In this document: positions 51,097-59,578 of the stretch, in pieces | How the letters are laid out: the number at the start of each line of letters is the position of its first letter | Numbering within the stretch: the stretch's first letter is position 1 | Source of the DNA: Bacillota bacterium | Lineage (GTDB): Bacteria; Bacillota; Clostridia; Christensenellales; UMGS416 | Assembly: GCA_023435705.1 (NCBI GenBank) | Contig: JAEYRH010000013.1 | Location: 1 to 64,000, forward strand | Direction of reading: 5' to 3' | Length of the DNA stretch: 64,000 nucleotides | Notes under the pieces: model-generated | The model's database searches: none | Seen by the model: the letters and a program-made list of their open reading frames with translations, nothing else | What the model was told of the DNA's origin: nothing | Position numbers and translations under genes: made by a program

Positions 51097-51128
51097 GTTT
51101 GCCGCGGTCATTGGGAGGGATTGTGTTT

Positions 51129-52976
51129 ATGAACAAGATCAGAATTGAGAGGCTGTGGGAGTTTTCCAAGGGATTCCGTCTCCGTTATCTGGCCTCTTTG
51201 ATCGGCGTGGTGGCCGATGTGCTGTTGAACTACCTGTGGCCGCTTATCCTTGGCTGGGTGGTAGATGGTGTTCTCCTGAAGAAGGCGATGAACGCGCCGC
51301 CAGCTGTGCTCAACTGGGTGGAATCTGTGGGCGGTGTGGAGTATCTTTCCAAGAATCTGTGGCTTTGCGCCATCATCATTGTTGCCATCATGCTGTGCCG
51401 CGGTGCCTTTATGTATCTAAAGGCTCGGTTTGGCAGCCGAGCTTCCGAAGGTATTACTCTCAACATTCGCAACCGGCTCTACAATCATCTGCAGAGCCTG
51501 CCATATGATTACCATGTGAAAGCGGAGACCGGTGACCTGATCCAGCGCTGCACCACCGATGTGGACACCACAAGGATGTTTATCAATAACCAGCTGCCGG
51601 AGATCTTCCGGGCTGTTGTGGTGCTCTCAATTACGCTGCCGGTGCTGCTGAGCCTCAACTGGCAGCTCACGTTGTTTTCCATGGCGATGATACCGTTCAT
51701 CGTCACATTCTCGGTGATCTACTTCCGCAAGATCCAGGGGCAGTTCACCATTGTGGAGACGGCTGATGGGGCCATGTCCACGGCGCTGCAGGAGAATCTC
51801 TCCGGTGTGCGCGTGGTTCGGGCTTTCGGAAGGGAGCGCTATGAGCGCGACAAGTATTCCGAGCGCATCGTCACGCTTCGCGACCGCGTGAAACACCTGA
51901 TCTCCATGTTTGCCGTGTTCTGGAGCTCTCTGGACTTCATGACGATCCTGCAGCAGGTGCTTGTGCTGTATATCGGCGCCTTCTATACGATCAACGGGAA
52001 GATTTCCGTGGGCACCTTCATCGTGTTCACCAGTTATGTGGGCATGTTCCTGTGGCCCTTCCGCAACCTGGGCCGGCAGCTTTCCGATGCCGGCAGGATG
52101 TTGATCGCCGTGGGCCGCCTGAATGACATCCTGATCCAGAAGCCGGAGGATTCCGGTGATAACCCCGTCAAGCCCAGCCTCAAGGGCGACATCGTGTTTC
52201 GCGACGTGACCTTCGGCTACGAGGAATCCAAGCCGGTGCTGAAGGGCCTCAACTTTACGGCAAAGGCCGGCGAGACCGTGGCTCTGCTTGGGGCCACCGG
52301 CAGCGGCAAATCGTCGCTGGTGCACCTGCTGCAGCGGCTCTATGATTACCAGGGCGGCTCGGTTACCATCGGTGGCGTGGAGCTGAAGACCATTGAGAAG
52401 GATCATCTGCGCACCCATGTGGGAATCGTGCTGCAGGAGCCGTTCCTTTACGCCAAGACCGTGAAGGAAAACATCGGCATCATCCACGAGCGCCCCGACG
52501 AAGCAACGGTGCACGAAGCCGCCAGAGTGGCCGCTGTGCATGATGTGATCGAGAGCTTTGACAAGAAGTATGACACTGTGGTCGGTGAGCGCGGTGTCAC
52601 GCTCTCCGGCGGTCAGAAGCAAAGGGTCGCCATAGCCCGCACGCTGATGAAGGACAACGACATCCTCATCTTTGACGACTCCCTGAGTGCTGTGGACACC
52701 GAGACCGACGCGGCGATTCGCAAGGCCCTGAAGAAACGCCGGCAGGGCATCACCACGTTCATCATTTCGCACCGTGTCTCTACGCTTTCCGAGGCGGATC
52801 GCATCCTGGTGCTGGAGGATGGGCATATCACACAAAACGGCACACACGAAGAGCTGCTCGAGCAGGAAGGCCTATACAAGCGCATCTGGATGATCCAGAA
52901 CGCGCTGGAGGAAGAAATGCAAGGCAACGTGGAGCCCGCCTTCGTTTCAATGCCGCAGGAAAAGGAGCTGGTTTAG
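51129..52976 (+). CDS. Heterodimeric ABC multidrug exporter, subunit with degenerate Walker B
   Basis: A 615-residue half-exporter: six membrane helices in the first 320 residues (GVVADVLLNYLWPLILGWVV and others) and a nucleotide-binding domain with Walker A LLGATGSGKSSL, a canonical signature LSGGQKQRVAIARTL, and Walker B LIFDDSLSAVD in which the catalytic Glu is Asp. This is the BmrC/TM287-type partner. Its signature completes the active ATP site of the next gene's product. ATG after TTGGGAGGGATTGTGTTT. Expression is probably set by the leader attenuator. Confidence 0.92.
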   Translation: MNKIRIERLWEFSKGFRLRYLASLIGVVADVLLNYLWPLILGWVVDGVLLKKAMNAPPAVLNWVESVGGVEYLSKNLWLCAIIIVAIMLCRGAFMYLKARFGSRASEGITLNIRNRLYNHLQSLPYDYHVKAETGDLIQRCTTDVDTTRMFINNQLPEIFRAVVVLSITLPVLLSLNWQLTLFSMAMIPFIVTFSVIYFRKIQGQFTIVETADGAMSTALQENLSGVRVVRAFGRERYERDKYSERIVTLRDRVKHLISMFAVFWSSLDFMTILQQVLVLYIGAFYTINGKISVGTFIVFTSYVGMFLWPFRNLGRQLSDAGRMLIAVGRLNDILIQKPEDSGDNPVKPSLKGDIVFRDVTFGYEESKPVLKGLNFTAKAGETVALLGATGSGKSSLVHLLQRLYDYQGGSVTIGGVELKTIEKDHLRTHVGIVLQEPFLYAKTVKENIGIIHERPDEATVHEAARVAAVHDVIESFDKKYDTVVGERGVTLSGGQKQRVAIARTLMKDNDILIFDDSLSAVDTETDAAIRKALKKRRQGITTFIISHRVSTLSEADRILVLEDGHITQNGTHEELLEQEGLYKRIWMIQNALEEEMQGNVEPAFVSMPQEKELV

Positions 52977-54839
52977 TTGAGCGCATTGCTGGAAGAAGAA
53001 TATCAAGATAAAAAGGTAGACCTGAAAATGTGGGCAAAGCTCTTGCGCTTTGCCAAGCCCTATCGCAAGATCATCGGCATTGTCATTGCCTGTATGATTA
53101 CCAACGGCATCCTGGACGTCGCGTTCTCCTTCATCCAGAAGGAGGTCATCGACAACTATGTGACCAAGGGCATCTGGAATGGTGTGGGCCAGTTCATCGC
53201 CATCAGCGCGGTGATGCTCGTGGTGCAGTGCACGCTGATCTATACATTCATTCGCCTGGCTGGGCAAGTGGAAGCTGGCCTGACTCACGACATCCGCCGT
53301 GACGGCTTCAAAAAGCTGCAGGAGCTGAGCTTCTCCTATTATGACAAAACGCCGGTGGGCTACATCATGGCCCGCATGACCAGCGATGCCAGCCGACTGG
53401 GTGACACCATTGCCTGGACGCTGGTGGACCAAACCTGGGGCTTCACCTTCATGCTGGTTGCGTTGATCACGATGTTTGTGGTGAAGTGGCAGCTGGCGCT
53501 GATCGTGCTGGCTTCGGTGCCGTTCATCGTGCTGGTGAGCCTTTGGTTCCAGCGGCGGATCCTGAAAGCCCATCGTGAGGCCCGCAAGACCAACTCCCGC
53601 ATCACCAGCGCCTTTAACGAGGGCATCACCGGCGCCCGCACCACCAAGACACTGGTGCGCGAGCAGCTCAACTTCAAGGAGTTTTCCGCACTCACCGGCA
53701 CGATGCGCCGCGCTTCCATCCGTGCGATCATGATGTCTGCGGTGTTCACACCGATTGTAATGACGATTAGCGCCATTTCCACGGGCCTTGTGGTGTGGTC
53801 TGGCGGCTGGCAGGTTGTAATCGGTGGCATGACGCTGGGCGATCTGATGTTTTACCTCACGCTGACCACCTGGTTCTTTGAGCCGATCCGGCAAGCCACC
53901 AACGTGTTTGCCGAGCTGCAAAACTCGCAAACTGCTGTGGAGCGGGTGCTCACGCTGCTGGGCAGCGAGCCGGAGATCAAGGATCAGCCAAAGGTTATAG
54001 AGAAGTTCGGCGACGCCTTTGAAGCAAAACGGGAAAATTGGCCGGGCATCGTGGGCCATGTGGAGTTCAAAGATGTTTCCTTTACCTATAAGGGCGGCCA
54101 AACGGTGCTTGAGCGCTTCAACCTCACGGTAAAAGCTGGTGAGAAGATCGCCCTGGTGGGTGAAACTGGCAGCGGCAAGAGCACGATCGTGAACCTGATC
54201 TGCCGCTTTTATGAGCCCACGGAGGGCACGATCCTGATCGACGGCGAGGATTACCGTGAGCGCAGCCAGCTGTGGCTGCACTCCAACCTGGGTTATGTGC
54301 TGCAATCGCCGCACCTGTTCTCCGGCTCGATCCGCGAAAACATACGATACGGCAAACTGGATGCCACCGACGATGAGGTGGAAGAGGCGGCCACGCTGGT
54401 GGGAGCCCACGACTTCATCGTTAAGCTGGAGAAGGGGTATGACACCGAGGTGGGTGAGGGCGGCGGACGCCTCTCCACCGGTGAAAAACAGCTGATCAGC
54501 TTTGCCCGCGCCATCATCGCCAAGCCCGCATTGTTTGTGCTCGATGAGGCCACCAGCTCCATCGACACCGAAACGGAGGGTAAGATCCAATATGCCATTG
54601 ACAAGCTGCTGCATGGGCGCACCAGCTTCATCATCGCCCACCGCCTGAGCACGATCCGCAATTCCGACCGGATCCTGGTGATCCAGAAGGGCCACGTGGC
54701 GGAGGAGGGATCCCACAAGCAGCTGATGGCTATGCGCGGCCACTATTATGACCTCTACACCAACCAGTTCCGGGAGGAAGAGGAAAACAGGCTGCTGGGA
54801 ATTGAGAAGAAGGGTGAGGAAGAGGAGCAAACGGCTTAA
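52977..54839 (+). CDS. Heterodimeric ABC multidrug exporter, catalytic subunit
   Basis: A 620-residue half-exporter with a family-typical N-terminal extension (EEEYQDKKVDLKMWAKLLRF), six helices, and an ATPase domain with Walker A VGETGSGKST and an intact Walker B FVLDEATSSIDTE. Its signature is LSTGEKQLISFARAI, with Thr instead of the first Gly after Ser. It is the BmrD/TM288-like partner; the pair forms one good and one degenerate ATP site. The start TTG follows the previous stop with no gap, and AAAAGGAG nine bases upstream supports it, so translation is coupled. Confidence 0.92.
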   Translation: MSALLEEEYQDKKVDLKMWAKLLRFAKPYRKIIGIVIACMITNGILDVAFSFIQKEVIDNYVTKGIWNGVGQFIAISAVMLVVQCTLIYTFIRLAGQVEAGLTHDIRRDGFKKLQELSFSYYDKTPVGYIMARMTSDASRLGDTIAWTLVDQTWGFTFMLVALITMFVVKWQLALIVLASVPFIVLVSLWFQRRILKAHREARKTNSRITSAFNEGITGARTTKTLVREQLNFKEFSALTGTMRRASIRAIMMSAVFTPIVMTISAISTGLVVWSGGWQVVIGGMTLGDLMFYLTLTTWFFEPIRQATNVFAELQNSQTAVERVLTLLGSEPEIKDQPKVIEKFGDAFEAKRENWPGIVGHVEFKDVSFTYKGGQTVLERFNLTVKAGEKIALVGETGSGKSTIVNLICRFYEPTEGTILIDGEDYRERSQLWLHSNLGYVLQSPHLFSGSIRENIRYGKLDATDDEVEEAATLVGAHDFIVKLEKGYDTEVGEGGGRLSTGEKQLISFARAIIAKPALFVLDEATSSIDTETEGKIQYAIDKLLHGRTSFIIAHRLSTIRNSDRILVIQKGHVAEEGSHKQLMAMRGHYYDLYTNQFREEEENRLLGIEKKGEEEEQTA

Positions 54840-54848
54840 ACTATTCGT

Positions 54849-54876
54849 GGGGGCGGGTTTTCCCGCCCCTTACTTT
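54849..54876 (+). terminator. Intrinsic terminator of the exporter operon
   Basis: GGGGCGGG and CCCGCCCC pair around TTTT, then TTACTTTAT. Confidence 0.75.
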
Positions 54877-54898
54877 ATATTGTGGAGAGTTTGTGAGA

Positions 54899-55135
54899 AT
54901 GGAGATCAGGTTCATTCAACAATCAGATCCGGTCTGGAATGAATTAATGCAATATGCGCATGATTGTTCCTGGAGTGCCGGGCCCTGGCTGGCCAAAGAT
55001 ATGGCTGAGAACAAGTTCAACGATTGGGAAAGGGTTCTGGTTGCCACTGAAGGCAATGCCATAGCCGGTTATTGCACATTTGCCATGACTGACTGCATCC
55101 CGGAGGTTTCCTATCACCCATATATCGGGTATTGA
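54899..55135 (+). pseudogene. N-terminal half of a GNAT acetyltransferase (truncated)
   Basis: The 78 codons (MEIRFIQQSDPVWNELMQYA, then CSWSAGPWLAKDMAE, WERVLVATEGNAIAGYCTFA and CIPEVSYHPYIGY) are the first half of a GNAT-family protein: entry strand and the beta-2/3 hairpin. The frame stops exactly where the acetyl-CoA binding part should begin, so the product cannot bind CoA. A GTG two codons upstream is an alternative start. Confidence 0.75.
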
Positions 55136-55136
55136 T

Positions 55137-55271
55137 ATGGATAGGGATAACTCGAATGATGATGGCCTTATGGTATATGAAGGCGTGGCATCAAGCGATA
55201 CATATGATTATTCCTTTGAAATTCACGCCACGTCCGGAACGGTAGTTGAGTGGAAATCTACTATGAAATAA
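55137..55271 (+). pseudogene. PepSY-domain C-terminal remnant
   Basis: Immediately after the truncated GNAT gene, 44 codons in another frame begin MDRDNSNDDGLMVYEGVASS and end DYSFEIHATSGTVVEWKSTM plus a Lys. This is the second half of a PepSY domain (VxExDxxxG...YEFEIDAxTGxVLEWxxE). The join between the two unrelated fragments points to a deletion. No signal peptide or complete PepSY is present. Confidence 0.6.
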
Positions 55272-55358
55272 AGCCGATCATACACTTTCAATACGGTTGT
55301 GATGTGAAGCCGGGCGCTGCCCGGCCCACTCACGGTAGAGGTGGCTGCCCCTGCGAGC

Positions 55359-56675
55359 CTACACCTGACCCAGAAACGTCAGCACCAACAGCACCACATT
55401 CAACCCTATGATCACCGATGTTATCGCCCATCCGATCACCTTGGTCGCGGGCTTATTCACCAGCTCTCCCATATACTTTTTCTTTCCGGTCAGGATCAGC
55501 AGCGGAATGACTGCCAGCGGCAGCGCGAAGGACAGTGTCACCTGGCTCAGCACCAGCGCCTTCATCGGGTTCACGCCCAATACAAGGAGGAGCAGTGCCG
55601 GCGCCATTGTGATCAGGCGTGCCACGTTGTCCGGGATTCTCAGGCCCACAAAGCCCTTAATTGTCGTTTGCCCGGCCATGGTGCCCACTGCTGAGGAAGA
55701 CAGGCCGGAAGCCAGCAGCGCGATACCGAACGCTCCGGTTGACAGGCTTCCCATCAACGGCTCCAGCGACCGGTGCGCTTGCTCGATCGTCTCCACTGCA
55801 ACACCACTGCGAAAAAACACCGCTGCTGACACCACCACCATCGCGGCGTTTACGATGAAGGCGATGTTCATCGCCAGCACCACATCGATTTTCTCCAGTT
55901 TCAAGTGCCTTTTCTTCTCCTGGACCGTGTGTGCGCCGTTGCGGCACTGCACCAACTGGGAGTGCAGATAAATCACATGGGGCATCACTGTGGCTCCCAG
56001 CATGCCCACTGCGATCAGCAACGCCTGGCCGTTGGGCAGAGATGGGACCAGAGTGTGCAAAGCCACCTGCCCCCAATCGGGCTTTGCCAGGAAAAGCTCA
56101 ATGGCGTAGGCACCGCAGATCACCGCCACAAGCACCGTTATCACAATTTCCACAACCCTTTGCCCATACTTCTCGAGCCATACGATCATAAAGGTGATCA
56201 CAGCAGTCAACAGACCAGCGTAGATCATGGGGATGTGAAAAAGCAGGTAAAATCCCAAAGTCGCGCCGATAAACTCAGCGATGTTGGTTGCCATTGCAGC
56301 CAGCTCAGCACCTGCCCAGAGCACCCAGTTTACCGGGCGGCTGAACGCCGCTCCGCACAGCTCCGGCAGGTTCTTTCCTGTGGCGATGCCTAGCTTTGCA
56401 GACATTGTCTGCAAAAAGATCGCCATCAGGTTGCTCCACAGGATCACCCACAACAAGTTGTAATTGAAGATGGAGCCTCCGGTGATGTTTGTCGCAAAAT
56501 TGCCGGGGTCAATATAGGCAACGCTCACGACAAATGCCGGGCCCACAAAGCCCAGCAGTTGCTTCAGCCTTCCAGCCAGGCTTCTGGGCCTGTGCAGTAT
56601 GATTGCTGCCGCCGCGCTTTGCGAAAACGGGCGGTCCATTTCTTTCTCTGCGGTATGTATCGTTGGTTCAAGCAT
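55359..56675 (-). CDS. mntH: Nramp-family divalent metal (Mn2+) transporter
   Basis: A 438-residue MntH with about 11 helices. The metal-binding DPGN is in VVSVAYIDPGNFATNITGGS (helix 1), and the helix 6 element is GATVMPHVIYLHSQLVQCR. It imports Mn2+ (and Fe2+) by proton symport. ATG chosen five bases after GGAGG; the longer upstream frame crosses the promoter of the divergent PadR gene. No MntR site was identified with confidence. Confidence 0.93.
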   Translation of the reverse strand: MLEPTIHTAEKEMDRPFSQSAAAAIILHRPRSLAGRLKQLLGFVGPAFVVSVAYIDPGNFATNITGGSIFNYNLLWVILWSNLMAIFLQTMSAKLGIATGKNLPELCGAAFSRPVNWVLWAGAELAAMATNIAEFIGATLGFYLLFHIPMIYAGLLTAVITFMIVWLEKYGQRVVEIVITVLVAVICGAYAIELFLAKPDWGQVALHTLVPSLPNGQALLIAVGMLGATVMPHVIYLHSQLVQCRNGAHTVQEKKRHLKLEKIDVVLAMNIAFIVNAAMVVVSAAVFFRSGVAVETIEQAHRSLEPLMGSLSTGAFGIALLASGLSSSAVGTMAGQTTIKGFVGLRIPDNVARLITMAPALLLLVLGVNPMKALVLSQVTLSFALPLAVIPLLILTGKKKYMGELVNKPATKVIGWAITSVIIGLNVVLLVLTFLGQV

Positions 56676-56799
56676 ACGATCCTCCAAGATAGTTTGCCGC
56701 GGCCATGTCTGTTTGCCGTCGCCAAAACTCCGGTTACTGCACCATATGTTGGCGGAGGGAAAGTGGTGATTTTTAGGGGAAAGAATTTCAAGTTGCTTA

Positions 56800-56829
56800 T
56801 TGACAATAATGTGTGACGCACAGTATAAT
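56800..56829 (+). promoter_or_regulatory. Promoter of the PadR-HAAS pair with internal operator
   Basis: TTGACA (56800-56805), 18 bases, TATAAT (56824-56829). The spacer holds the inverted repeat TGTG-TGACG-CACA (56810-56822), placed where a repressor would block polymerase. PadR-type operators often contain ATGT/ACAT half-sites, so autoregulation is a fair guess. Confidence 0.6.
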
Positions 56830-56858
56830 GATTTTGAAAGCATGAGGTGATACACATC

Positions 56859-57194
56859 GTGAAGCCTGATGAAACAATGGAGGGGCTGCTTTCTGAGCTC
56901 CGGAGGGGCACATTGGTGCTCTGCGTGTTGAGCCAGCTCACTGAGCGGCAGTATGGCTACTCATTGTCGCAGCGGCTGGTGGAAAAAGGCATGGAAGTGG
57001 AGCAGGGCACTCTTTACCCGCTGCTGCGGCGATTGGAAAAGCAGGGCTTGCTGGACAGCGACTGGTCGCTGGAGGAAGCGCGGCCCCGGCGGTATTATGT
57101 GTTGAGCCAACGAGGGCGGGCATTGCTCGGCGATTTGGCTCAGGAATGGGGCAACATGGTCAAGGTGATGGACAAGATGCTGGAAGGGCAATGA
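56859..57194 (+). CDS. PadR-family transcriptional regulator
   Basis: A 111-residue PadR winged-helix protein. LLSELRRGTLVLCVLSQLTE begins helix 1; GYSLSQRLVEKGMEVEQGTLYPLLRRLEKQGLLDS is the helix-turn-helix and wing with the PadR signature GTLYPLLRRLE, and RPRRYYVLSQRGRALL the wing end. The start is GTG, eight bases after GAGGTGA. The stop overlaps or abuts the next gene. PadR proteins usually repress membrane-protein or exporter genes next to them. Confidence 0.9.
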   Translation: MKPDETMEGLLSELRRGTLVLCVLSQLTERQYGYSLSQRLVEKGMEVEQGTLYPLLRRLEKQGLLDSDWSLEEARPRRYYVLSQRGRALLGDLAQEWGNMVKVMDKMLEGQ

Positions 57195-57208
57195 AGGGGG
57201 AAGGGATC

Positions 57209-58198
57209 ATGAATCCGATGGAGATGCTGGACCGATATCTCTATGACGTGGGCAGAAGGCTGCCTGCCAAGCAACGGGAAGACATTGAGAAAGAGCTGAA
57301 GTCACTGCTGCTGGATGCGCTGGAGGCGCGCACCGGCGGTGCTAAACCCACCGAGGCAGACATGGCGGCGGTGCTGAAGGAGTTTGGGTCGCCGGAGGTT
57401 GTGGCCACTCGATACGAAGGCGAGAAATATGTGATCGGGCCAAGGCTTTATCCTTTCTACCGTATGGTGCTATGGATTGTGACCGGAGCGTTGGCGCTGG
57501 GGCTCTTTATCAGTGTCTTTGTTGGGTATGTGTTTGCGCCCGGTGATGCGACCGCATTGGGCAGCCGCGTGCTGCAGTTCCTCAGCAGCCTGGTGTCTGG
57601 TGTGTGGGGGGCGATCGGTGTGGTCACTGTGATCTTCTGGGGCATTGAAAGGGGCCTGGCCCACAAGGCTGCCAGGATGGAGTTTCCCGAACCATGGGAT
57701 CCGAAGGCTCTGCAGCCGGTGCCCAAGCACAATAATCCCTGGAAGCCTGCAGACTCCATCGCTGCGATCGTCTTTACCCTCATCGCGATGGTGCTGTTCA
57801 ACGGCATACCTGAGTTGTTCGGCATATACTCCATGGGTGAGGCGGGCCAGCTGGTCATACAACCGGTCATCTCCACCCAGGCGCTGCAGGCCTACTTGCC
57901 GCTGTGGAATATTGGATGGGCATTATCATTGGCTTTGCATGCAGTGCTGCTGGCGCAAGGCCGGTGGCGTGTGGGCACTCATCTTGCCAGCATTGCGTTG
58001 AAGCTGTATGACATTGTTGTTGTGATTGTGATGATGACAGGCCCCGCATTGCTCAACACCAGTATAACCATCGGCGGCAATGATGTTGTGATGAAGATCG
58101 TGCAGGCCCAATTCCGGTGGATCTTCCTGATTATTATCATTGTCTCTGTTGTTGAGATTGGTAAAACCGTATATCGGATTGTGAAAGATCGGACATGA
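57209..58198 (+). CDS. HAAS-domain membrane protein
   Basis: A 329-residue protein. The N-terminal HAAS region (MEMLDRYLYDVGRRLPAKQR, EDIEKELKSLLLDALEAR, about residues 3-45) is a helical domain typical of genes next to PadR regulators. It is followed by about six membrane helices (WIVTGALALGLFISVFVGYV, AIGVVTVIFWGIERG and so on). The role in the membrane is unknown. MNPMEML follows GGGGGAAGGGATC; an in-frame ATG that shares ATGA with the PadR stop is another possible start. The pair is co-transcribed. Confidence 0.85.
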   Translation: MNPMEMLDRYLYDVGRRLPAKQREDIEKELKSLLLDALEARTGGAKPTEADMAAVLKEFGSPEVVATRYEGEKYVIGPRLYPFYRMVLWIVTGALALGLFISVFVGYVFAPGDATALGSRVLQFLSSLVSGVWGAIGVVTVIFWGIERGLAHKAARMEFPEPWDPKALQPVPKHNNPWKPADSIAAIVFTLIAMVLFNGIPELFGIYSMGEAGQLVIQPVISTQALQAYLPLWNIGWALSLALHAVLLAQGRWRVGTHLASIALKLYDIVVVIVMMTGPALLNTSITIGGNDVVMKIVQAQFRWIFLIIIIVSVVEIGKTVYRIVKDRT

Positions 58199-58207
58199 AA
58201 GACTTTG

Positions 58208-58236
58208 TTGCGATAGCACATCGTTGGTTGTAAAAT
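58208..58236 (+). promoter_or_regulatory. Promoter of the PH-domain gene
   Basis: TTGCGA (58208-58213), 17 bases, TAAAAT (58231-58236). Confidence 0.55.
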
Positions 58237-58268
58237 ATTGTCATTCATGAATGAAGAGGTGGCTTGTC

Positions 58269-58712
58269 ATGGCGAAGGGTGAGAAGAATAAATCCGGTCT
58301 GGATGATGGCATGCCCAGCGCGGAGTTTCTGTGGAAGGACCGCAAGCGCACATTTCTGGGCCTGCCCTGGTCGTTTACCAGATACTCGTTGTATCCTCGA
58401 AAGTTAGTGTTGAAAAAGGGCTTCTTCACCATCACTGAGGATGAGATTCTGCTTTACCGCGTGCTTGATATGCGTCTGATCCGCACACTGGGGCAGCGAA
58501 TGCTAGGTCTTGGCACAATTGTGATTATCTCCGGTGATGCCACATCGCCCGAGTTCAGGATTCTCAATGTGAAGAAGTCAGACAAGGTGAAAGAGCGCAT
58601 CTCTGCGTTGGTGGATTCCGAGCGTGCCCGCCTCAATTTGCAGGGCAGGGAGCTCTACGGCATCGCCGATGATAGTGAGCAGGATGCGGCTGCTGCCGGA
58701 GATATAAACTGA
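58269..58712 (+). CDS. Bacterial PH-domain (DUF304-type) protein
   Basis: A 147-residue soluble protein. Residues about 22-120 (EFLWKDRKRTFLGLPWSFTR, then YSLYPRKLVLKKGFFTITED, EILLYRVLDMRLIRTLGQRM, LGLGTIVIISGDATSPEF) match the bPH2/YdbT-like bacterial pleckstrin-homology fold, with a rather acidic tail (DDSEQDAAAAGDIN). Bacterial PH domains are found in membrane stress proteins but no membrane segment is seen here. Start after AAGAGGTGGCTTGTC. Confidence 0.78.
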   Translation: MAKGEKNKSGLDDGMPSAEFLWKDRKRTFLGLPWSFTRYSLYPRKLVLKKGFFTITEDEILLYRVLDMRLIRTLGQRMLGLGTIVIISGDATSPEFRILNVKKSDKVKERISALVDSERARLNLQGRELYGIADDSEQDAAAAGDIN

Positions 58713-58729
58713 ATCTACTCTTAAAAAAT

Positions 58730-58765
58730 GCCGGAGCCTTGAATCATAAAGGGCTTTGGCTTTTT
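58730..58765 (+). terminator. Intrinsic terminator of the PH-domain gene
   Basis: GCCGGAGCC and GGCTTTGGC pair (with two G-U) over nine bases, followed by TTTTT. Confidence 0.75.
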
Positions 58766-58782
58766 ACACCCTCCGGGGTGGC

Positions 58783-59568
58783 TCAGTGAGCTGACCGGAT
58801 GAGAGGATGATCCACCGACAGGCCGGTTAGCCATGCTCTGACTGCATGATTGAACGCCTCATGCTGCGCCCAAGGGAAGTTGTGTTTTCCTCCGCACACC
58901 ACATATGCTCTTCCGTTGGGAAGCGCTTTTGCCAAATCGAGAGCGGATTGCCTCATTGCGCTTGGCTCCTTTTCTCCGCAAAGGATAAGTGTGGGCGCTT
59001 CGGCACGATCAAGACCCTGCGGCAACTTTTGATATTTGTGCAGCTGAGTGTAGATCCGCTCAAGCATTTCGACTGTTTCTCCTGCTGCCTCCAGCTTAAA
59101 GTTTTCCTCATAATCTGCATCCGGGAAACCAAACTGCCTTGCCTGCATATCCATGATTGTTTTGTTTTTGAGCATCCGCACAGTCATGCGGTATGCCGGC
59201 ATGTTCAACATCATGTTGAGCAGCGGCATGCTGCGGAACAAAGCGCTTGCCACAACAGCCCGATTCACCAGCTCCGGGTGCGTTGCCAGCAATTGCACGA
59301 TAATCTTCGCACCCAGGGAGTGGCCCACCACATGGGCGCGGCCACCGTTGGCCTTCTCGCGGATCAGTGCTGCAATTCGCTCTGCGCTGTCCTGAATGTC
59401 AATGGCACCGTCATTTTTTGACTTACCATGGTCGGGCAGGTCTGGGATCAGAAGATGATAATCCTGAAAAGCTTCCCACTGCTTTTTCCACATCCAGCCG
59501 GCCATGCCACCGCCGTGGATGAATACAATGGTTTGCCCGTTTTGATTCCCTGTTTCCACATAATACAT
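58783..59568 (-). CDS. Alpha/beta-hydrolase
   Basis: A 261-residue alpha/beta-fold hydrolase with the oxyanion segment IVFIHGGGMAGWMW, the nucleophile Ser in AHVVGHSLGAKIIVQLL, the acid near LILCGEKEPSA and the His in VVCGGKHNFPWAQHE. Substrate unknown; esterase, lipase or MhpC-like reactions are all possible. ATG after AGGGGTGATCCAATACCA. Ten bases downstream of a TetR-type gene in the same direction, so it is the likely regulated target. Confidence 0.87.
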   Translation of the reverse strand: MYYVETGNQNGQTIVFIHGGGMAGWMWKKQWEAFQDYHLLIPDLPDHGKSKNDGAIDIQDSAERIAALIREKANGGRAHVVGHSLGAKIIVQLLATHPELVNRAVVASALFRSMPLLNMMLNMPAYRMTVRMLKNKTIMDMQARQFGFPDADYEENFKLEAAGETVEMLERIYTQLHKYQKLPQGLDRAEAPTLILCGEKEPSAMRQSALDLAKALPNGRAYVVCGGKHNFPWAQHEAFNHAVRAWLTGLSVDHPLIRSAH

Positions 59569-59578
59569 TGGTATTGGA

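Noticed and set aside
53028..53060. An internal ATG (MWAKLL) as the start of the second exporter subunit
   Set aside because: The N-terminal EEEYQDKKVD extension present with the TTG start is typical of this partner subunit and the AGGAG site fits the TTG.
52947..54830. A 627-codon open frame on the minus strand, antisense to the second exporter gene, and similar long antisense frames at 51627-52847, 20778-22088 and 16986-17963
   Set aside because: They are full shadows of strongly conserved genes, have no ribosome binding site, and their translations are low-complexity (His, Gln, Leu-rich) with no recognisable domain. High GC at third positions keeps such frames open.
55309..55325. Hairpin GCCGGGC-GCT-GCCCGGC as a terminator of mntH
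   Set aside because: Stem is short and neither strand has a T run beyond a few bases; left unannotated.
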